A stretch of 64,000 bases of DNA from Marsupella aquatica (Eukaryota; Marchantiophyta). Location of the stretch: positions 28,582,001 to 28,646,000 of the forward strand of contig OZ316891.1 of the NCBI GenBank assembly GCA_973895155.1. The letters are read 5' to 3'. The translations under genes were made by a program, and so were the position numbers. Below, piece after piece: positions 35,400 through 47,387 of the stretch. Each line of letters starts with the position of its first letter. Position 1 is the stretch's first letter. The notes under the pieces are model-generated. The model was not told the origin of the DNA. It made no database searches and saw nothing but the letters and a program-made list of their open reading frames with translations.

Positions 35400-38300
35400 C
35401 ATTAACAAGTGAGCCTTCCCATGACTATATGACCTCCAATATGCCAACATTAATGGCTTCCAATATGACAGCGTGAGTGACCCCACGTTTAGTCCTCAGA
35501 TTGAAGCACCATTTAATTCACAAATGATCCAATGAACTCCCTTGTACCTCCAAAGAGAACCCCCCAATAGCCTTTGTAAAGACCACATTTCCAGTCATTT
35601 GGTACTTCTGACCTCTAGTATGACAACCAAGATTACCCTAATTTGAGGTGTTTTCATTAATGACACACCATGAGGGACCTCTCTAATGACCACATATGCA
35701 GTCAATTGCTCCAAATGACCTCCAACTGACTACCAAAATGACCCTTATTGTAGTCATTGACATTAATGACACACATTATGTGAAAATGACCCAATGAAGA
35801 GTATACTACCTCTCGGAGTGCCCCTTTACAATTCCTTTGGAATTTAATAGAATATATCCAAAATCCAAATATCGGCACAAACATGACATAGTTATATAGA
35901 AGGACATAGTCTTCCACTAGTATTGCACTATATACCTCTTGGAGAGACAAAAACAATTTTTGTATGCATGCCTTAGGATGGTATGCATGCATGGTGACAC
36001 TTTTGGCAAATCACTCCAAAGTTGTATGACTTGGGAGTGATTTCCCCAAGGTTGCATCATCCCTTAAGTAATTGCAAAAACATGGCTCCAAAGTGCTCAT
36101 GGTGCAACTAGTGGTTGGAGAATAGTGGGTATAGTACCCCGCACCTTGTGGAGAGGTTGCCACCTTCATGTAGAGCCCCATGGCACACTAGGGCCACCTT
36201 AAGCTCCTAGACCCAAAAGGGTCATTTCTGATGGTCCGTAATGACACCATGAGGGACCTCTATAATGACCCCATATGGAGTCATTTGGCACAAATGACTT
36301 CCAAAAGGACTGCCAAAATGACCCTTACTGCAGTCTTTGGCATTAATGACACACTATTCCTCCAAAATGACCCAATGAAGATTACAACACCTACTCACAA
36401 TGCCCCGACACTATTCATATGCAAAATGGAGTATTCCCCATCCAAACACCGGCACAAACATGACACAATTACATCACAAGATGACAACCTTCCATTGGTG
36501 TTGCGCTACTTCTTGGAGAGACAAAAAATGGCTCCATTTGCGCTTGGATACGGTGGTATGCATCCATGGTGACACTTTTGGCAAATCACTCCAAAGTTGT
36601 ATGACTTGGGAGTGATTTCCCCAAGGTGCATCATGCCTTAAGTAAATGCAAAAACATGTGTCCAAAATGTTCATGGCACAACTAGTGGTTGGACGATGAT
36701 GAGTATAGTGTCCCGCACCTAGTGGAGGGGGTTCTCACCTCTATGTAGGGCCCCATGGCACTCTAGGGCCCACCTCCAGCCCCCAGCCCCAAACTGGTCA
36801 TTTGTGCTTCTGCTTAATGATTGCACAAGGGACCCCTCAAATGACCACAAATCCAGTCATTTGACTTATGTGACAGCCCATATGACAGATTTAATGACCC
36901 TACTTGTAGTCATTGGTATTTATGACACCAATTTTTTCAGAAATGACTCAATGAAGATTACACTACCTTCTTGAGTGCCCCATCACTATTCATTTAATAG
37001 AATATTCCCCATCCAAACACCGGCACAAACATGACACAATTACATGGAAGGACAACAGCCTTGCACTACTTCTTGCAGAGACAAAAAAAATGGCTTCATT
37101 TCCTTTAGATAGGATGGTATGCATCAATGGTGACACTTTTGGCAAATCACTCCAAAGTCGTACGACTTGGGAGTGATTTCCCCAAGATTATATCATCCCT
37201 TAAGTAAACACAAAAACATGGCTCCAAACTGCTAATGGTGCAACTAGTGGTTGGAGAATAGTAATTATAGTATTTGACACCTAGTGAAGGGGTTGCGAGC
37301 TCTATGTGGTGCCACATGGCACTCTAGGGCCCACCTCCAGCCCTTAGCTCCAAATTGGTCATTCATGCTTGTCTTCAATGACTGCACTAGAGACCCCTCA
37401 AATGACAACAAGTCCAGTCATTTGAATTATATGACATCCCATATGACCAATTCAATGACCCTACTTGTGGTCATTGGCACTTATGACATGACTTTGTTAA
37501 AAAATGACCCAAAGAAGGTCCTAGTACCGCCAGAGAGAGCCCGCTCTACATTCCTTGCAAAAATGGAATAATCGTATACCTTTAAACATCAGACACATCA
37601 TAGAGGGAAGCACCACTGCCACACCCATTCCATTGGTGTTGCGCTACCTCTTGGAGAGACAAAAAAGGGCTTCATTTGCGTTTGGAACAGTGGTATGCAT
37701 CCATGGTGACACTTTTGGCAAATCACTCCAAAGTCATACGACTTGGGAGTGATTTCCCCAAAGGTGCATCATGCCTTAAGTAAATGCAAAAACATGTGTC
37801 CAAGGTGTTTATGTCACAACTAGTGGTTGGACAATGATGAGTATAGTGTCCCGCACGTAGTGGAGGGGTTCTCACCTCTATGTGGGGCCACATGGCACTC
37901 TAGGGCCCACCTCCAGCCCCTAGCCCCAAACTGGTCATTTGTGCTTTTCCTTAATGACTGCATAAGGGACCCCTCAAATGACCACAAATCCAGTCATTAG
38001 ACTGATATGACTCTCCATATGACAGTTCTAATGACCTTGCTTTTAGTCATTGATATTTATGACGGTCCATTGCTCACATATGACCCAATAAAGGCCCTAG
38101 TACCTCCAAAGAGAGCCCGCTTTAGATTCCTTGCAAGGTTGGAATATTCCTCTTCCCTAAACCCACACCCACACCATACATGGAAGCACGACTCCCCTGC
38201 CCATTCCATTGGTGCAACACCACCTCTTGGACAACCCAAAAACAACTTTTATTTGCCTTTGTATGTGATGGTGTGCATGCATGGCAACACTTTTGGCAAA

Positions 38301-39640
38301 TCACTCCAAAGTCGTACGACTTGGGAGTGATTTCCCCAAAGGTGCATCATGCCTTAAGGAAACACAAAAACATGTGTCCAAAGTGTTTATGTCACAACTA
38401 GTGGTTGGACAATGATGAGTATAGTGTCCCGCACCTCGTGGAGGGGTTCTCACCTCTATGTGGGGCCCCATGGCACTCTAGGGCGCACCTCCAGCCCCTA
38501 GCCCCAAAATGGTCATTTGTGCTTTTCCTTAATGACTGCATGAGGGACCCCTCAAATGACAATATTCAGGTCATTCCGCTTATATGACATCCAATGTGAC
38601 CATTTTAATGACCTTTCTTGTAGTAATTGGCATTTATGACGGGCCATTGCTCACATATGACCCAATAAAGGCCCTAGTACCTCCAAAGAGAGCCAGCTTT
38701 AGATTCCTTGCAAGGTTGGAATATTCCCAAACCCTAATCCCGCAGCCACACCATGCTAAGAAGCACGACTCCCCTGCCCATTCCATTCGTGCAGTACTAC
38801 CTCTTGGAGAACCAAAAAACAGGTTTTATTTGCCTTTGGATGTGATGGTATACATCCATGGTTGCACTTTTGGCAAATCACTCCAAAGTCGTACGACTTG
38901 GGAGTGATTTCCCCAAAGGTGCATCATGCCTTAAGGAAACACAAAAACATGTGCCCAAAGTGTTTATGTCGCAACTAGTGGTTGGACAATGATGAGTATA
39001 GTGTCCCGCACCTAGTGGAGGGGTTCTCACCTCTATGTGGGGCCCATGGCACTCTAGGGCCCACCTCAAGCCCCTAGCCCCAAAATGGTCATTTGTGCTT
39101 TTCCTTAATGACTACATAAGGGACCCCTCAAATGACCACAAATCCAGTCATTAGACTGATATGACTCTCCATATGACAATTTTAATGACCCTACTTTTAG
39201 TCATTGGCATTTATGACGGGCCATTGCTCACATATGACCCAATAAAGGCCCTAGTACCTCCAAAGAGAGCTAGCTTTAGATTCCTTGCAAGGTTGGAATA
39301 TTCCTCTTCCCTAAACCTGCACCCACACCATACTGAGAAGCATGACTCCCCTGCCCATTCCATTGGGGCAGCACTACCTCTTGGAGAACCAAAAAACAAC
39401 TTTTATTTGCCTTTGGATGTGATGGTATGCATGCATTTATTTGCAAATTAAAATATTCCCCGTCCAAACACCGGCACAAACATGACACAATTACAACAAA
39501 GCATGACAACCTTCCATTGGTATTGCCCTACTTCTTGGAGAGACAAAAAGGTTTCATTTGCCCCATGGATACGATAGTATGCGCGCATCCATATATGATG
39601 ACACTTCTGGAAAATCACTCCAAAGGTGTATGACTCTACA
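35400..39640. repeat. D1 right subterminal array, ~575-bp tandem units
   Basis: About six to seven units recur with the block GACACTTTTGGCAAATCACT starting near 35996, 36571, 37135, 37709, 38289 and 38868. Each block includes an inverted repeat AAATCACTCC-AAGTCGTACGACTT-GGAGTGATTT. The spacer of each unit carries ATGAC/GTCATT motifs. Short reading frames in it look repeat-derived, not coding. Confidence 0.88.
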
Positions 39641-39649
39641 ATTATGATA

Positions 39650-40611
39650 GGTGTCTGGAATGACTATTGAGTATTTTAATCTTCATATCTCTTGGGTTCT
39701 TTAATGACTCTATAAGTAGTCATTTATGTAATAAGTCCATAATGACTGTATGTTATTGTAAACATTGATATATCCTGATTTTTAGATTGCCCTATATTTA
39801 GTCATTTATGCGACAAGTCCATAATGACAGTATGTTGTTGAAAACACCGATATATCCTAATTTCAAGATTGACTGTGGAGTTAGTCATTTATGAGAGAAG
39901 TCCATAATGACGGTATGTTCTTGTAAACACTGATATGTCCTAATTTCAAGATTGACCCTAGAGTTAGTCATTTATGGCAGAAGTCCATAATGACAATATG
40001 TTGTTGTAAACACTGATATATTCTCATTTTCAGATTGACCCTAAATTTTGTCATTTATGAGAGAAGTCCATAATGACGGTATGTTCTTGTAAACACTAAT
40101 ATGTCCTAATTTCAAGATTGACCCTAGAGTTAGTCATTTATGGCAGAAGTCCATAATGACAATATGTTGTTGTAAACACTGATATATTCTCATTTTCAGA
40201 TTGACCCTAAATTTTGTCATTTAACACCGTTGGTTAAAATGACGATAATACATTTTTTGTCATTTATCACCGTTGTCCAAAATGATGCAAATAGATTTTT
40301 GGTCATTTCAGTCATTGTCCAGAGTGACTATAATGTTGCTAAACACTGATTTATCATTGTTGTTATTAATTGTGTCATTTAAGACATGTGTCTAAATTGA
40401 CCATTTAGGGAAATTGGGTCATTTTGGTCGCATCAGTCATTATAGACATTATACAAAATGACGAAAAAATTAACATTTTGTCATTTCAGTCTATTGGTCA
40501 TTGTGGACAGTCATTCCCCCGTCATTCTTTTTGTGTCATTAAAACTTTTGGTCATTTATTCATCTCTGTCATTGGGTGATTGGTCATAAAGGGCCCTGTT
40601 TTCTTCTAGTG
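39650..40611. repeat. D1 right terminal zone, ~120-bp repeats ending in TAGTG
   Basis: Repeats contain AGTCATTTATG, GAGAAGTCCATAATGAC, GGTATGTTCTTGTAAACACTGATAT. The zone ends in GGTCATAAAGGGCCCTGTTT then TCTTCTAGTG, the CACTA terminus. Confidence 0.85.
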
Positions 40612-40614
40612 TTG

Positions 40615-40885
40615 GTATCTCGGAGGGGCTCTCCGAGATGGCAATGGAGTGACTTGGTATGTCGAAGAGGCTCTCTGACATGGTGAGCAAACAAACTACC
40701 ATGTCTCCAACATACTCCTGGAAGTGTGTTGGGATCTCGGAGAGCCTCTCCGAGATTGCCAAAAACAATTGTTGCCATCTCGGAGAGGTCTCCGAGATTG
40801 CCAAAAAAATGGTAGGGATCTCGGAGAGCTCTCCGAGATTGCCAAAAAAACTGTCGCCATCTCGGAGAGGTCTCCGAGATTAGAG
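40615..40885. repeat. Element B palindromes right of the CACTA insertion
   Basis: Six palindromes (about 40618, 40662, 40735, 40779, 40819, 40859). The last three are shorter: one has CTCGGAGAGCTCTCCGAG, a perfect even palindrome, and two have CTCGGAGAGGTCTCCGAG. This is the other half of the repeat zone split by D1. Element B ends at or soon after 40890. Confidence 0.85.
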
Positions 40886-40930
40886 AAAAAAAAGGGGGGT
40901 GACTGATATCAGTGACTGATAACTGATGGA

Positions 40931-41803
40931 TTACCTCCCCTCAATAGAGGTGTTGGCCGGTTGAACCGGATTCCCTCCTAAAGTTAACTTACGGCGCTTG
41001 GGAGGTTCAACAACTTGTACCTCTGCTTCCTCTTCTGTGTCCTCTACCTTAACAATCTCTGGATCTGGGACTCCATAAAGGACATAACTGTTCTTTGTCC
41101 CCAAAAGATTCTTCTCTTGTTTGAACAGGACTCCTGCTTGGGCATACAAATGAATCACGTAGGAAGACAAGGGGGTGGCCGATTTCCCATTGAGATTAGT
41201 TGCCAGCTTCTGTATCACATCATACAGGATGGTAGCCCAAGAAATAGTCTTCCCCTTGTAGAGGGCAGCAATGATAGTGCTCCCTACTCTCTGGATGACT
41301 CATTTTGGTTTCTCTGGGTATAACAGGGGAACCAGGAAAGCCAATACCCTTCTCAAGTCTCCATCTATGCACTGATTAACACTCCATCCTTCTTTCTCGT
41401 CCATCTTTCCTGCAAAGTAATCTATGGTGAGGTTCTCTCCTCGGGGAAGTAGACCAGAGCCATCTGTGCGCACTTGGTAAGCTTTGCCAATAGCCTCTTT
41501 GGTCCAAAGCTTAGGTTGGGCTCTGATGGTATTAGAAAACTCACTTGGGGCTTCTCCAGTGAGTATCTCTCAGATAACATCTTCACTCTGCCATGCCCAG
41601 GTCATCAGAAGTAGGTTGTGGCATCCCATCCTCTCTAGATCAATCCGCAACCTCTCCTTCTCTTCTGGTCCGGTTGGTAGTACAGGTCTTAGAGGCTTCA
41701 AAGCAATAGGTAAATCCTTCCTCTTAGACCGTCGAACCTCGCTCTTGACAGGGGTAGTGTCCGCCTTCGCCTTCTCAGCAGATTGGGGTCTCTGGTTCCT
41801 CAT
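40931..41803 (-). pseudogene. Retrotransposon-related plant mobile-domain-like protein, two in-frame TGA stops
   Basis: A single minus-strand frame runs through 41803-40931 with TGA codons after DVI (about 41570) and after EKPK (about 41300). Both could be changed CGA codons. The readable protein has a basic start (SEVRRSKRKDLP) and a region with LPRGENLTIDYFAGKMDEKEGW, LRRVLAFLVPLLYPEK and SWATILYDVIQKLATNL. This recalls the transposon-associated plant mobile-domain-like proteins found near gypsy elements. It lies 3' of a gypsy integrase tail on the same strand, as an extra ORF downstream of pol would. Family not certain. Confidence 0.55.
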
Positions 41804-42191
41804 GGTGGCTCAACCGGTTTTCGTTAAGGTGAAATCCGGTTCAGAGCGGAAGCCGGTTCAACCTGTTTTGGTCTCAGATTCGGCTACAGGCTGATCCAAG
41901 ACTTATGGTTTAATGGTTAAGCCGCTCCTTGCATTGAGATCCTCCGGTGGAATGGACCGGACTTAGATCATTAGGGAAACCGGTTCCATGGGTTGGGGAG
42001 GTTAAAACGGCTTTCTTTTGTCGAACCGGCCATCTCAACCAAGCAACTTTTCCGGTTAGCACCTTAAAGTGCTCATAGGAGGCTAACAGGTCTAAAAGGT
42101 CATAAGAGTTAGTGTTTCCAAGGGTTAAAATTTTAAAATTCCCCTTATTTCTTCTTTTACCAAATAAACATCATCTCACATAGCCCCCTCC
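41804..42191 (-). other. Non-coding stretch between gypsy pol tail and downstream ORF
   Basis: AT-rich with several AACCGG-type blocks (AACCGGTTTTCGTTAAG, AACCGGCCATC). It could be an LTR part or an inter-ORF spacer; I could not find a second copy. Confidence 0.3.
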
Positions 42192-42617
42192 TCAAATGGT
42201 GCTGCGCCCTCGCAAACCATCATCTATAGGTAGGAAATATTTCTTCACCCGGGAACCATTAACTCGAGTAGAATGTTCTTGCCCGTCAAGGTCCGCTAGT
42301 TGTAAGGATCCATTAGAGAAGATATACTTTACTTGGTATGGTCCAAGCCACCTTGTATGTAGTTTGCCCGAAAAGACAAAATATCTGTTGTCATATAATA
42401 AAACATAATCCTCTTCCACAATCTTTACTGGATTCATCTTCCGATCAAAGCGAGAAGCACGTTGTTGTTGTTGCCTTTGAGTTTCTAAAAGAGAGAAATG
42501 TCTATCTTCTTCTAATTTTTCCAAATCTTCTAATCTACTTATTTGACTATCCTCAACGGGAAGACGGTCAGAAATATCAATTCGTGCTGTGGGTATTTCA
42601 AATTCTATGGGGACCAC
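42192..42617 (-). pseudogene. Ty3/gypsy polyprotein C-terminus (integrase tail), 5' part missing
   Basis: The minus-strand frame has RASRFDRKMNPVKIVEEDYVLLYD, then GKLHTRWLGPYQVKYIFSNGSLQLADL, then TRVNGSRVKKYF, which is the usual C-terminal region of plant gypsy integrases just before the end of pol. The upstream remainder is cut off at 42621, where the gag-like element begins. No LTR was identified. Confidence 0.8.
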
Positions 42618-42621
42618 AGTA

Positions 42622-45340
42622 TGTGGTGCGTCCCATGGCTCCCTAAACCCAAGAAACCCCCCAGCTCAAGCCGATTCCCACAGGTTTTGCGCTTGGCGAG
42701 GCCATTTCCGCGGCTTAGCGGCATGGGATGCTGCTAACCTCCTTCTACTATTACTATTAGCCTTTCACACACATATACTGGACAGATCCTTCATCGGGTC
42801 ATGAGATACGTAGCCGGCCTAATCTAGGCCTTCCCTTGTCTTCCTCTCCTTCTGGTTAGGTATGTTTGGATTCTGCCGCCGGAATGATCCCCAATAGGCT
42901 TGGTTAAGCCGCTAAGACCTCTCTCAGCTCGACACATCCAACTCTCACTCCCTTGCTTACTTTCCTTCCTTCTGGTTGATGTGGGCACTCTTCACACAAG
43001 TTAATGCGACACACAAATAGCAAAATGACTCCTTCTGACTGAGTCATACCATGCACTTGCCATACAAACAGTACATCTCATACACAAGCTCTACGAACTA
43101 AGCCGTGAGGCCAACTCTATTCAGCTCTTAGGCATGAGGAAACATGAATATACACAAGGTCACGGTATGACTAACCGAGAGCTTCTCTTACTACTTGATC
43201 CCAGCCCGGCTGGTGCAAACTAAAAACTTGCTAAAGAAGAGGCCCTGAGCTCCCCGCTGCCCAGGTACTTATCCTGGTAGTGGATCCGCCTAATTCTTTG
43301 CAGCGTAAGCCTAACCTACCTAACAGTAATCTACCTGCCCGAATCTACCTATGTACAGCAAGGCAGGAGCACAAGTGTTGCTCCTTCCAGTGGAACCGCA
43401 ATTCCACTAAGCTAAGTGTCAGGGCCGCCTCCTGGTCCTGATCCTAATCCTAAACTTGGAGATCAGCGCCCGCCCTGCCTACTCACGCCTCCTACCTCCA
43501 CGTCCACCCTTCCTAAAAGGAACAGCGCCCTTGCACCGTCACGACACCGGTGGTGGATCCTCAATGGACGCCCCCAATGCTTCCTCCGCAACCACTGCCG
43601 TTGGTCCATCCTCTAACAGATTACCTGCCTCTGACCGAGTCAACTTTTCATCGGCCTGACTGGGCCCACCCTCGGCTTCGGCATCGGCTCGGGAATCATT
43701 CTCGGCTACGGCCTCAGCCTCGGCTTCAGCCACTGTCTCCCCGACCTGCTCAAGAGGTGGATCTGGGATACCGGCCTCATTACTGAGTAGTTTGGTTTGG
43801 GCCGCGCCATCCCCACCTTTGGTGATAGCGGAATCTATTGCCGTGTTCATGCCGGAGGTTGGTGCCGGTTTGAGTACGGCTTGAGGGGTCGAATAACCTC
43901 CGGACCCCAAAGGTTTCCGCTTCTTCTTCTTCACTATCGCCACAGCCTGTTCCTTCCCTTTGCCGCCAACGTCCGGCACCGGGCCGTGTGTCACGGCTGG
44001 TCCTTCGGTAATTACCACCCCTGGTAACTGGTTTGCCCCAATAGGAGATGGACCTGATGCAGCTAAGCATTTAAATACTGCGGCTTGTTTCTTCAGCCGC
44101 TCAGTTTGGTTGTCGGCCCGCCGCTGTAGGTTCTCCATCTTCCTTGTGATTTCCTCCAACTCCTCCTGGGTCTTATCCAGGTCCTTACGTGCCTTCTCCA
44201 GCTCGTTTTTGGCTTCCTCCAATTCCCTGTGGGCTTCCTCCAATTCCTTCTTGGTGGTAGCCCTCTCCTCCTGGATTGCTCTTAGCTCCTTGTCGAGCTC
44301 CGCTACGACCTCAGACTCCATGTTTTTCATCTTGGCATAAGTCTGGTCGAGCTGGGCGTCCTTCTCCCGCAGGTCAGCCTTGAAGCTGGCCGTCAGGGAC
44401 GCAAGCTCCTGCTGTAGCGCAATAATCCCTTGATAGGATTTCCCTAACTCGGCCTCCTTCTGCTCAAGGGCTCTGCGGATGACCTCGAGCTCTCCCTTCA
44501 GCGCCCTCTCCCTTCTCTGAGTCTCCGCCGTGACCCAGTTGTTGACTGCTATATGGGCCTCCTCTGCGTTTCTCAGCTCCTTCTTCCATTTCTCCCTGTC
44601 CTTGATTGCGTCGGCCAATTCTCCCTGGGTCTGAGTCAGTTTATCCTTGATAATCTGATTATCAGCCTGCGCGGTGTCCAACTGCCCCTGCATGATGTTT
44701 AGCTCATGCCGCTTAATCCATAGTTCATCTTGGGCTTTCTTGGCCGCCCTTAGATCTTCAATCTCGGCTTCCATCCTCCTAAGCCGCCGGATGACCTCAT
44801 CCTTCTTGCTTCTCTCTAAAGCCACCGCTTCTTCTAATTGGTGCTTCTCCAACTGCTCCCTATGGAAAAAGGGTCCTACCTCCAACTCCTCCCCAAAGAT
44901 GCCGAGCGCAAGTTCCCCACACATCTCACCATACTCCATGGCTCTATTCTTAGCGTAGGTGGAGTAAGTAGAAGTGATCGGCATCGCCCATCGCGGCCTC
45001 TGCTCCCAAGCCGTCTTGCGGATCTCTTCAATCGTGGCTAGAGGTTTGCTTCCTTTTTCGGCTAGCCGCCTGATGTCCTCCGGCCAATCTCCTCGTGGCA
45101 AATCCTTTTCCCTAGCCAGGGCTGCCTCCTCTTCCTGCCTGATTCGCTCCTGAAATTCCTGCGCCGTCTGTTTTATGCCGTCAAAGCTCGGGGGAGCAAC
45201 ATCTGGTGGGGGAGACTCGGGGCTACTCTGCTGGTTGGGGTCCCCTCGAACTACCCTTGGAAGTGTGGGGATAAACCGGCCACAAGTCCTTACTCCTGGA
45301 ACGTGATGGTCCGACCCATAGCCGGAGTTATCATGGCTAT
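42622..45340 (-). mobile_element. Gag-like element copy, left arm of a fold-back
   Basis: The left end begins TGTGGTGCGTCCCATGG, identical to the left end of the complete copy at 53214. Noncoding sequence (42622-43538) matches 53214-54134, then the C-terminal half of the coiled-coil protein runs on the minus strand (about 45300 down to 43539). The 5' (N-terminal) half of the gene is absent: at about 45336 the sequence turns back on itself. Confidence 0.8.
43539..45290 (-). pseudogene. Gag-like coiled-coil protein, C-terminal half (left arm)
   Basis: An open minus-strand frame from near the palindrome centre down to 43539. It encodes GGDWPEDIRRLAEKGSKPL-type sequence (PRGDW here), then about 300 residues of strongly heptad-like coiled coil (EELEEITRKMENLQRRADNQTERLKKQ) and a Lys-rich plus acidic disordered tail. 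No start codon belongs to it in this copy; the upstream half of the gene is missing. Confidence 0.75.
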
Positions 45341-45400
45341 GGGTCGGACCATCACGTTCCAGGAGTAAGGACCTGTGGCCGGTTTATCCCCACACTTCCA
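45275..45400. repeat. Perfect inverted repeat at the fold-back centre
   Basis: Two 33-base arms (ACTCCTGGAACGTGATGGTC ... CCGACCCATAG and its reverse complement) surround a spacer of about 15 bases (CCGGAGTTATCATGG) centred near 45336. The spacer text matches the continuation of the intact copy at about 55887, which shows where one copy stops and the reverse copy starts. Confidence 0.9.
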
Positions 45401-47387
45401 AGGGTAGTACGAGGGGACCCCAACCAGCAGAGTAGCCCTGAGTCTCCCCCACCAGATGTTGCTCCCCCGAGCTTTGACGGCATAAACCAGACGGCGCAAG
45501 AATTTCAGGAGCGAATCAGGCAGGCAGAGGAGGCAGCCCTAGCTAGAGAAAAGGATTTGCCAGGAGGAGATTGGCCGGAGGACATCAAGCGGCTAGCCAA
45601 AAAAGGAAGCAAACCTCTAGCCACGATTGAAGAGATCCGCAAGACGGCTTGGGAGCAGAGGCCGCGGTGGATGATGCCGATGACTTCTACTTCCTCCACC
45701 TATGCTAAAGACAGAGCCATGAAGTACGGAGAGATGTGTGGAGAACTGGCGCTCAACATATTTGGGGAGGAGTTGGAGCAGGGACCCTTTTTCCAGAGGG
45801 AGATGTTGGAGAAGCGCCAATTAGAAGAAGCGGTGGCCTTGGAAAGAAGCAAGAAGGACGAGGTCATCCGTCGGCTTAGGGAAAGGGAGGCCAAAATCAA
45901 GGACCTGAGGGTGGCCAAGAAAGCCCAAGATGAGCTGCGGATTAAGCGGCATGAGCTAAATATCATGCAGGGCCAGTTGGATACCGCACAATCTAATAAT
46001 CGGATGATCGAGAATCTACTAACGCGGACCCAAGGAGAATTGGCCGACGCAATCAAGGACAGGGAGAAATGGAAGAAGGAGCTGAGGAATGCAGAGGAGG
46101 CCCACATAACATCCAACAACCGGGCCATGGCGGAGACCCAAAGAAAGGAATGGGCGTTGAAGGGGGAGCTCGAGAAAATCCGCGGAGCCCTTGAGCAGAA
46201 GGAGGCCGAGTTAGGGAAATCCTATCAAGGGATTATGGCGCTGCAGCAGGAGCTTGCATCCCTGACGGCCAGCTTCAAGGCCGACCTACGGGAGAAGGAC
46301 GAGATGCTCGATCAGACTTACGCCAAGATGAACCAGATGGAGTCTGTCATCATTGCAGAGCTCGACAAGGAGCTAAGAGCAACCCGGGAGGAGAGGGCTA
46401 CCTTGAAGAAAGAACTGGAGGAAGCCCACAGGGAACGGGAGGAAGCCCAGAAGGAACTAGAGGAGGCGTGCAAGGACCTGGATGAGACCCAGGAGGAGTT
46501 GGAGGAAATCACGAGGAAGATGGAGAACCTACAGCGGCGGGCCGACAACCAAACAGAGCGGCTGAAGAAACAAGCCGCAGTATTTAAGTGCTTGTCTTCA
46601 TCAGGCCCAACTCCAATTGGGGCAACCAAGTTACCAGGAGTGGTACTGGCCGAAGAACAAGCCGCCCCACCTGCACCAGTGACGGAAGTAAGTGGGAAGG
46701 GGAAGGGACCAGCTGCCGAACCAGAAAAGAAGAAGAAGCGGAAACCTTCAGGGTCAAGGAGTAATACGACTCCACTGGCTGTGGTGACCAAGGAGGTAGA
46801 CCCAGCACCAACCTCCGGCATGAACACGGCAATAGATCCCGCTATCACCAAAGGTGGGGATGGCGCGGCCCAAGCCGAACTACTCAATAATGAGGCCGGT
46901 ATCCCAGATCCGCCTCTTGAGCAGGCCGGGGAGACCATAGCCGAGGCTGAGGCCGTAGCCAAGAATGATTCCCAAGCCGACGCCGATGCTGATGGTAGAC
47001 CCAGTCAGGCCGATGGAGAGTTGACTCAGTCAAGGGCAGGTAATCTGTCAGAGAACGAACCTACGACAGTGGCTGAGGAGGAAGCGTTGGGGGCGTCCAT
47101 TGAGGATCCACAACAGGTGTCGTGACGGTGCAAGGGCGCCGTTCCTTTTAGGAAGGGCAGACGTGGAGGTAGGAGGCGTGAGTGGGTAGGGCGAGCGCTG
47201 ATCTCCAAGTTTAGGATTAGGATCAGGACCAGGAGGCGGCCCTGACACTTAGCTTAGTGGGATTGCGGTTCCACTGGCTGGAGCAACACTTGTGCTCCTG
47301 CCTCGCTGTACAGTTAGGTAGATTACAGGTAGGATAGATTAAGCTTACGCAGCGAAGTTCTAAACAGATCCACTGCCAGGATAAATA
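45345..47387 (+). mobile_element. Gag-like element copy, right arm of the fold-back, cut by CACTA D2
   Basis: Plus-strand mirror of the left arm at roughly 95% identity near the centre and less in the coding body. It carries the coiled-coil protein half 45420-47125 with an open frame and the 3' noncoding part up to 47387, where CACTA D2 begins. The protein differs from the left arm at many residues, so it derives from a distinct copy. Confidence 0.8.
45420..47125 (+). pseudogene. Gag-like coiled-coil protein, C-terminal half (right arm)
   Basis: Open on the plus strand from the palindrome side to TGA at 47123-47125. Same layout as the left-arm copy: GGDWPEDIKRLAKKGSKPL, long coiled coil, KKKKRKPSGS basic patch, acidic tail. 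It lacks the N-terminal domain present at 57797-55600. Confidence 0.75.

Larger units (their letters stand above)
21825..40611 (-). mobile_element. CACTA (En/Spm) transposon D1, complete, 18.8 kb
   Basis: The left end is CACTAGTAGAAAACA at 21825 and the right end, read on the minus strand, is CACTAGAAGAAAACA (40611 downwards). Both ends are flanked by TTG (21822-21824 and 40612-40614), the 3-bp target duplication expected for CACTA elements. The flanks rejoin into continuous element B repeat text (GACTTG then GTATCTCGG). All coding genes are on the minus strand: PHD-finger gene, tnp2, then a TNPA-like gene. Subterminal regions are rich in ATGAC/GTCAT motifs. The unusually long right subterminal region is about 5.2 kb. 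Confidence 0.93.

Noticed and set aside
36231-39451. Short protein genes in the ATGAC-rich region (for example around 37284, 38007, 39161 and the mirrored set at 48643-51824)
   Set aside because: They are the same repeat unit read in frame in each copy, with no domain, no codon bias and no constant start; they belong to the CACTA subterminal array.
43960-44340. Plus-strand Ser-rich frame opposite the coiled-coil gene
   Set aside because: It is antisense to the strong heptad-coding frame, which explains its composition, and the same shadow occurs in all three gag-like copies.
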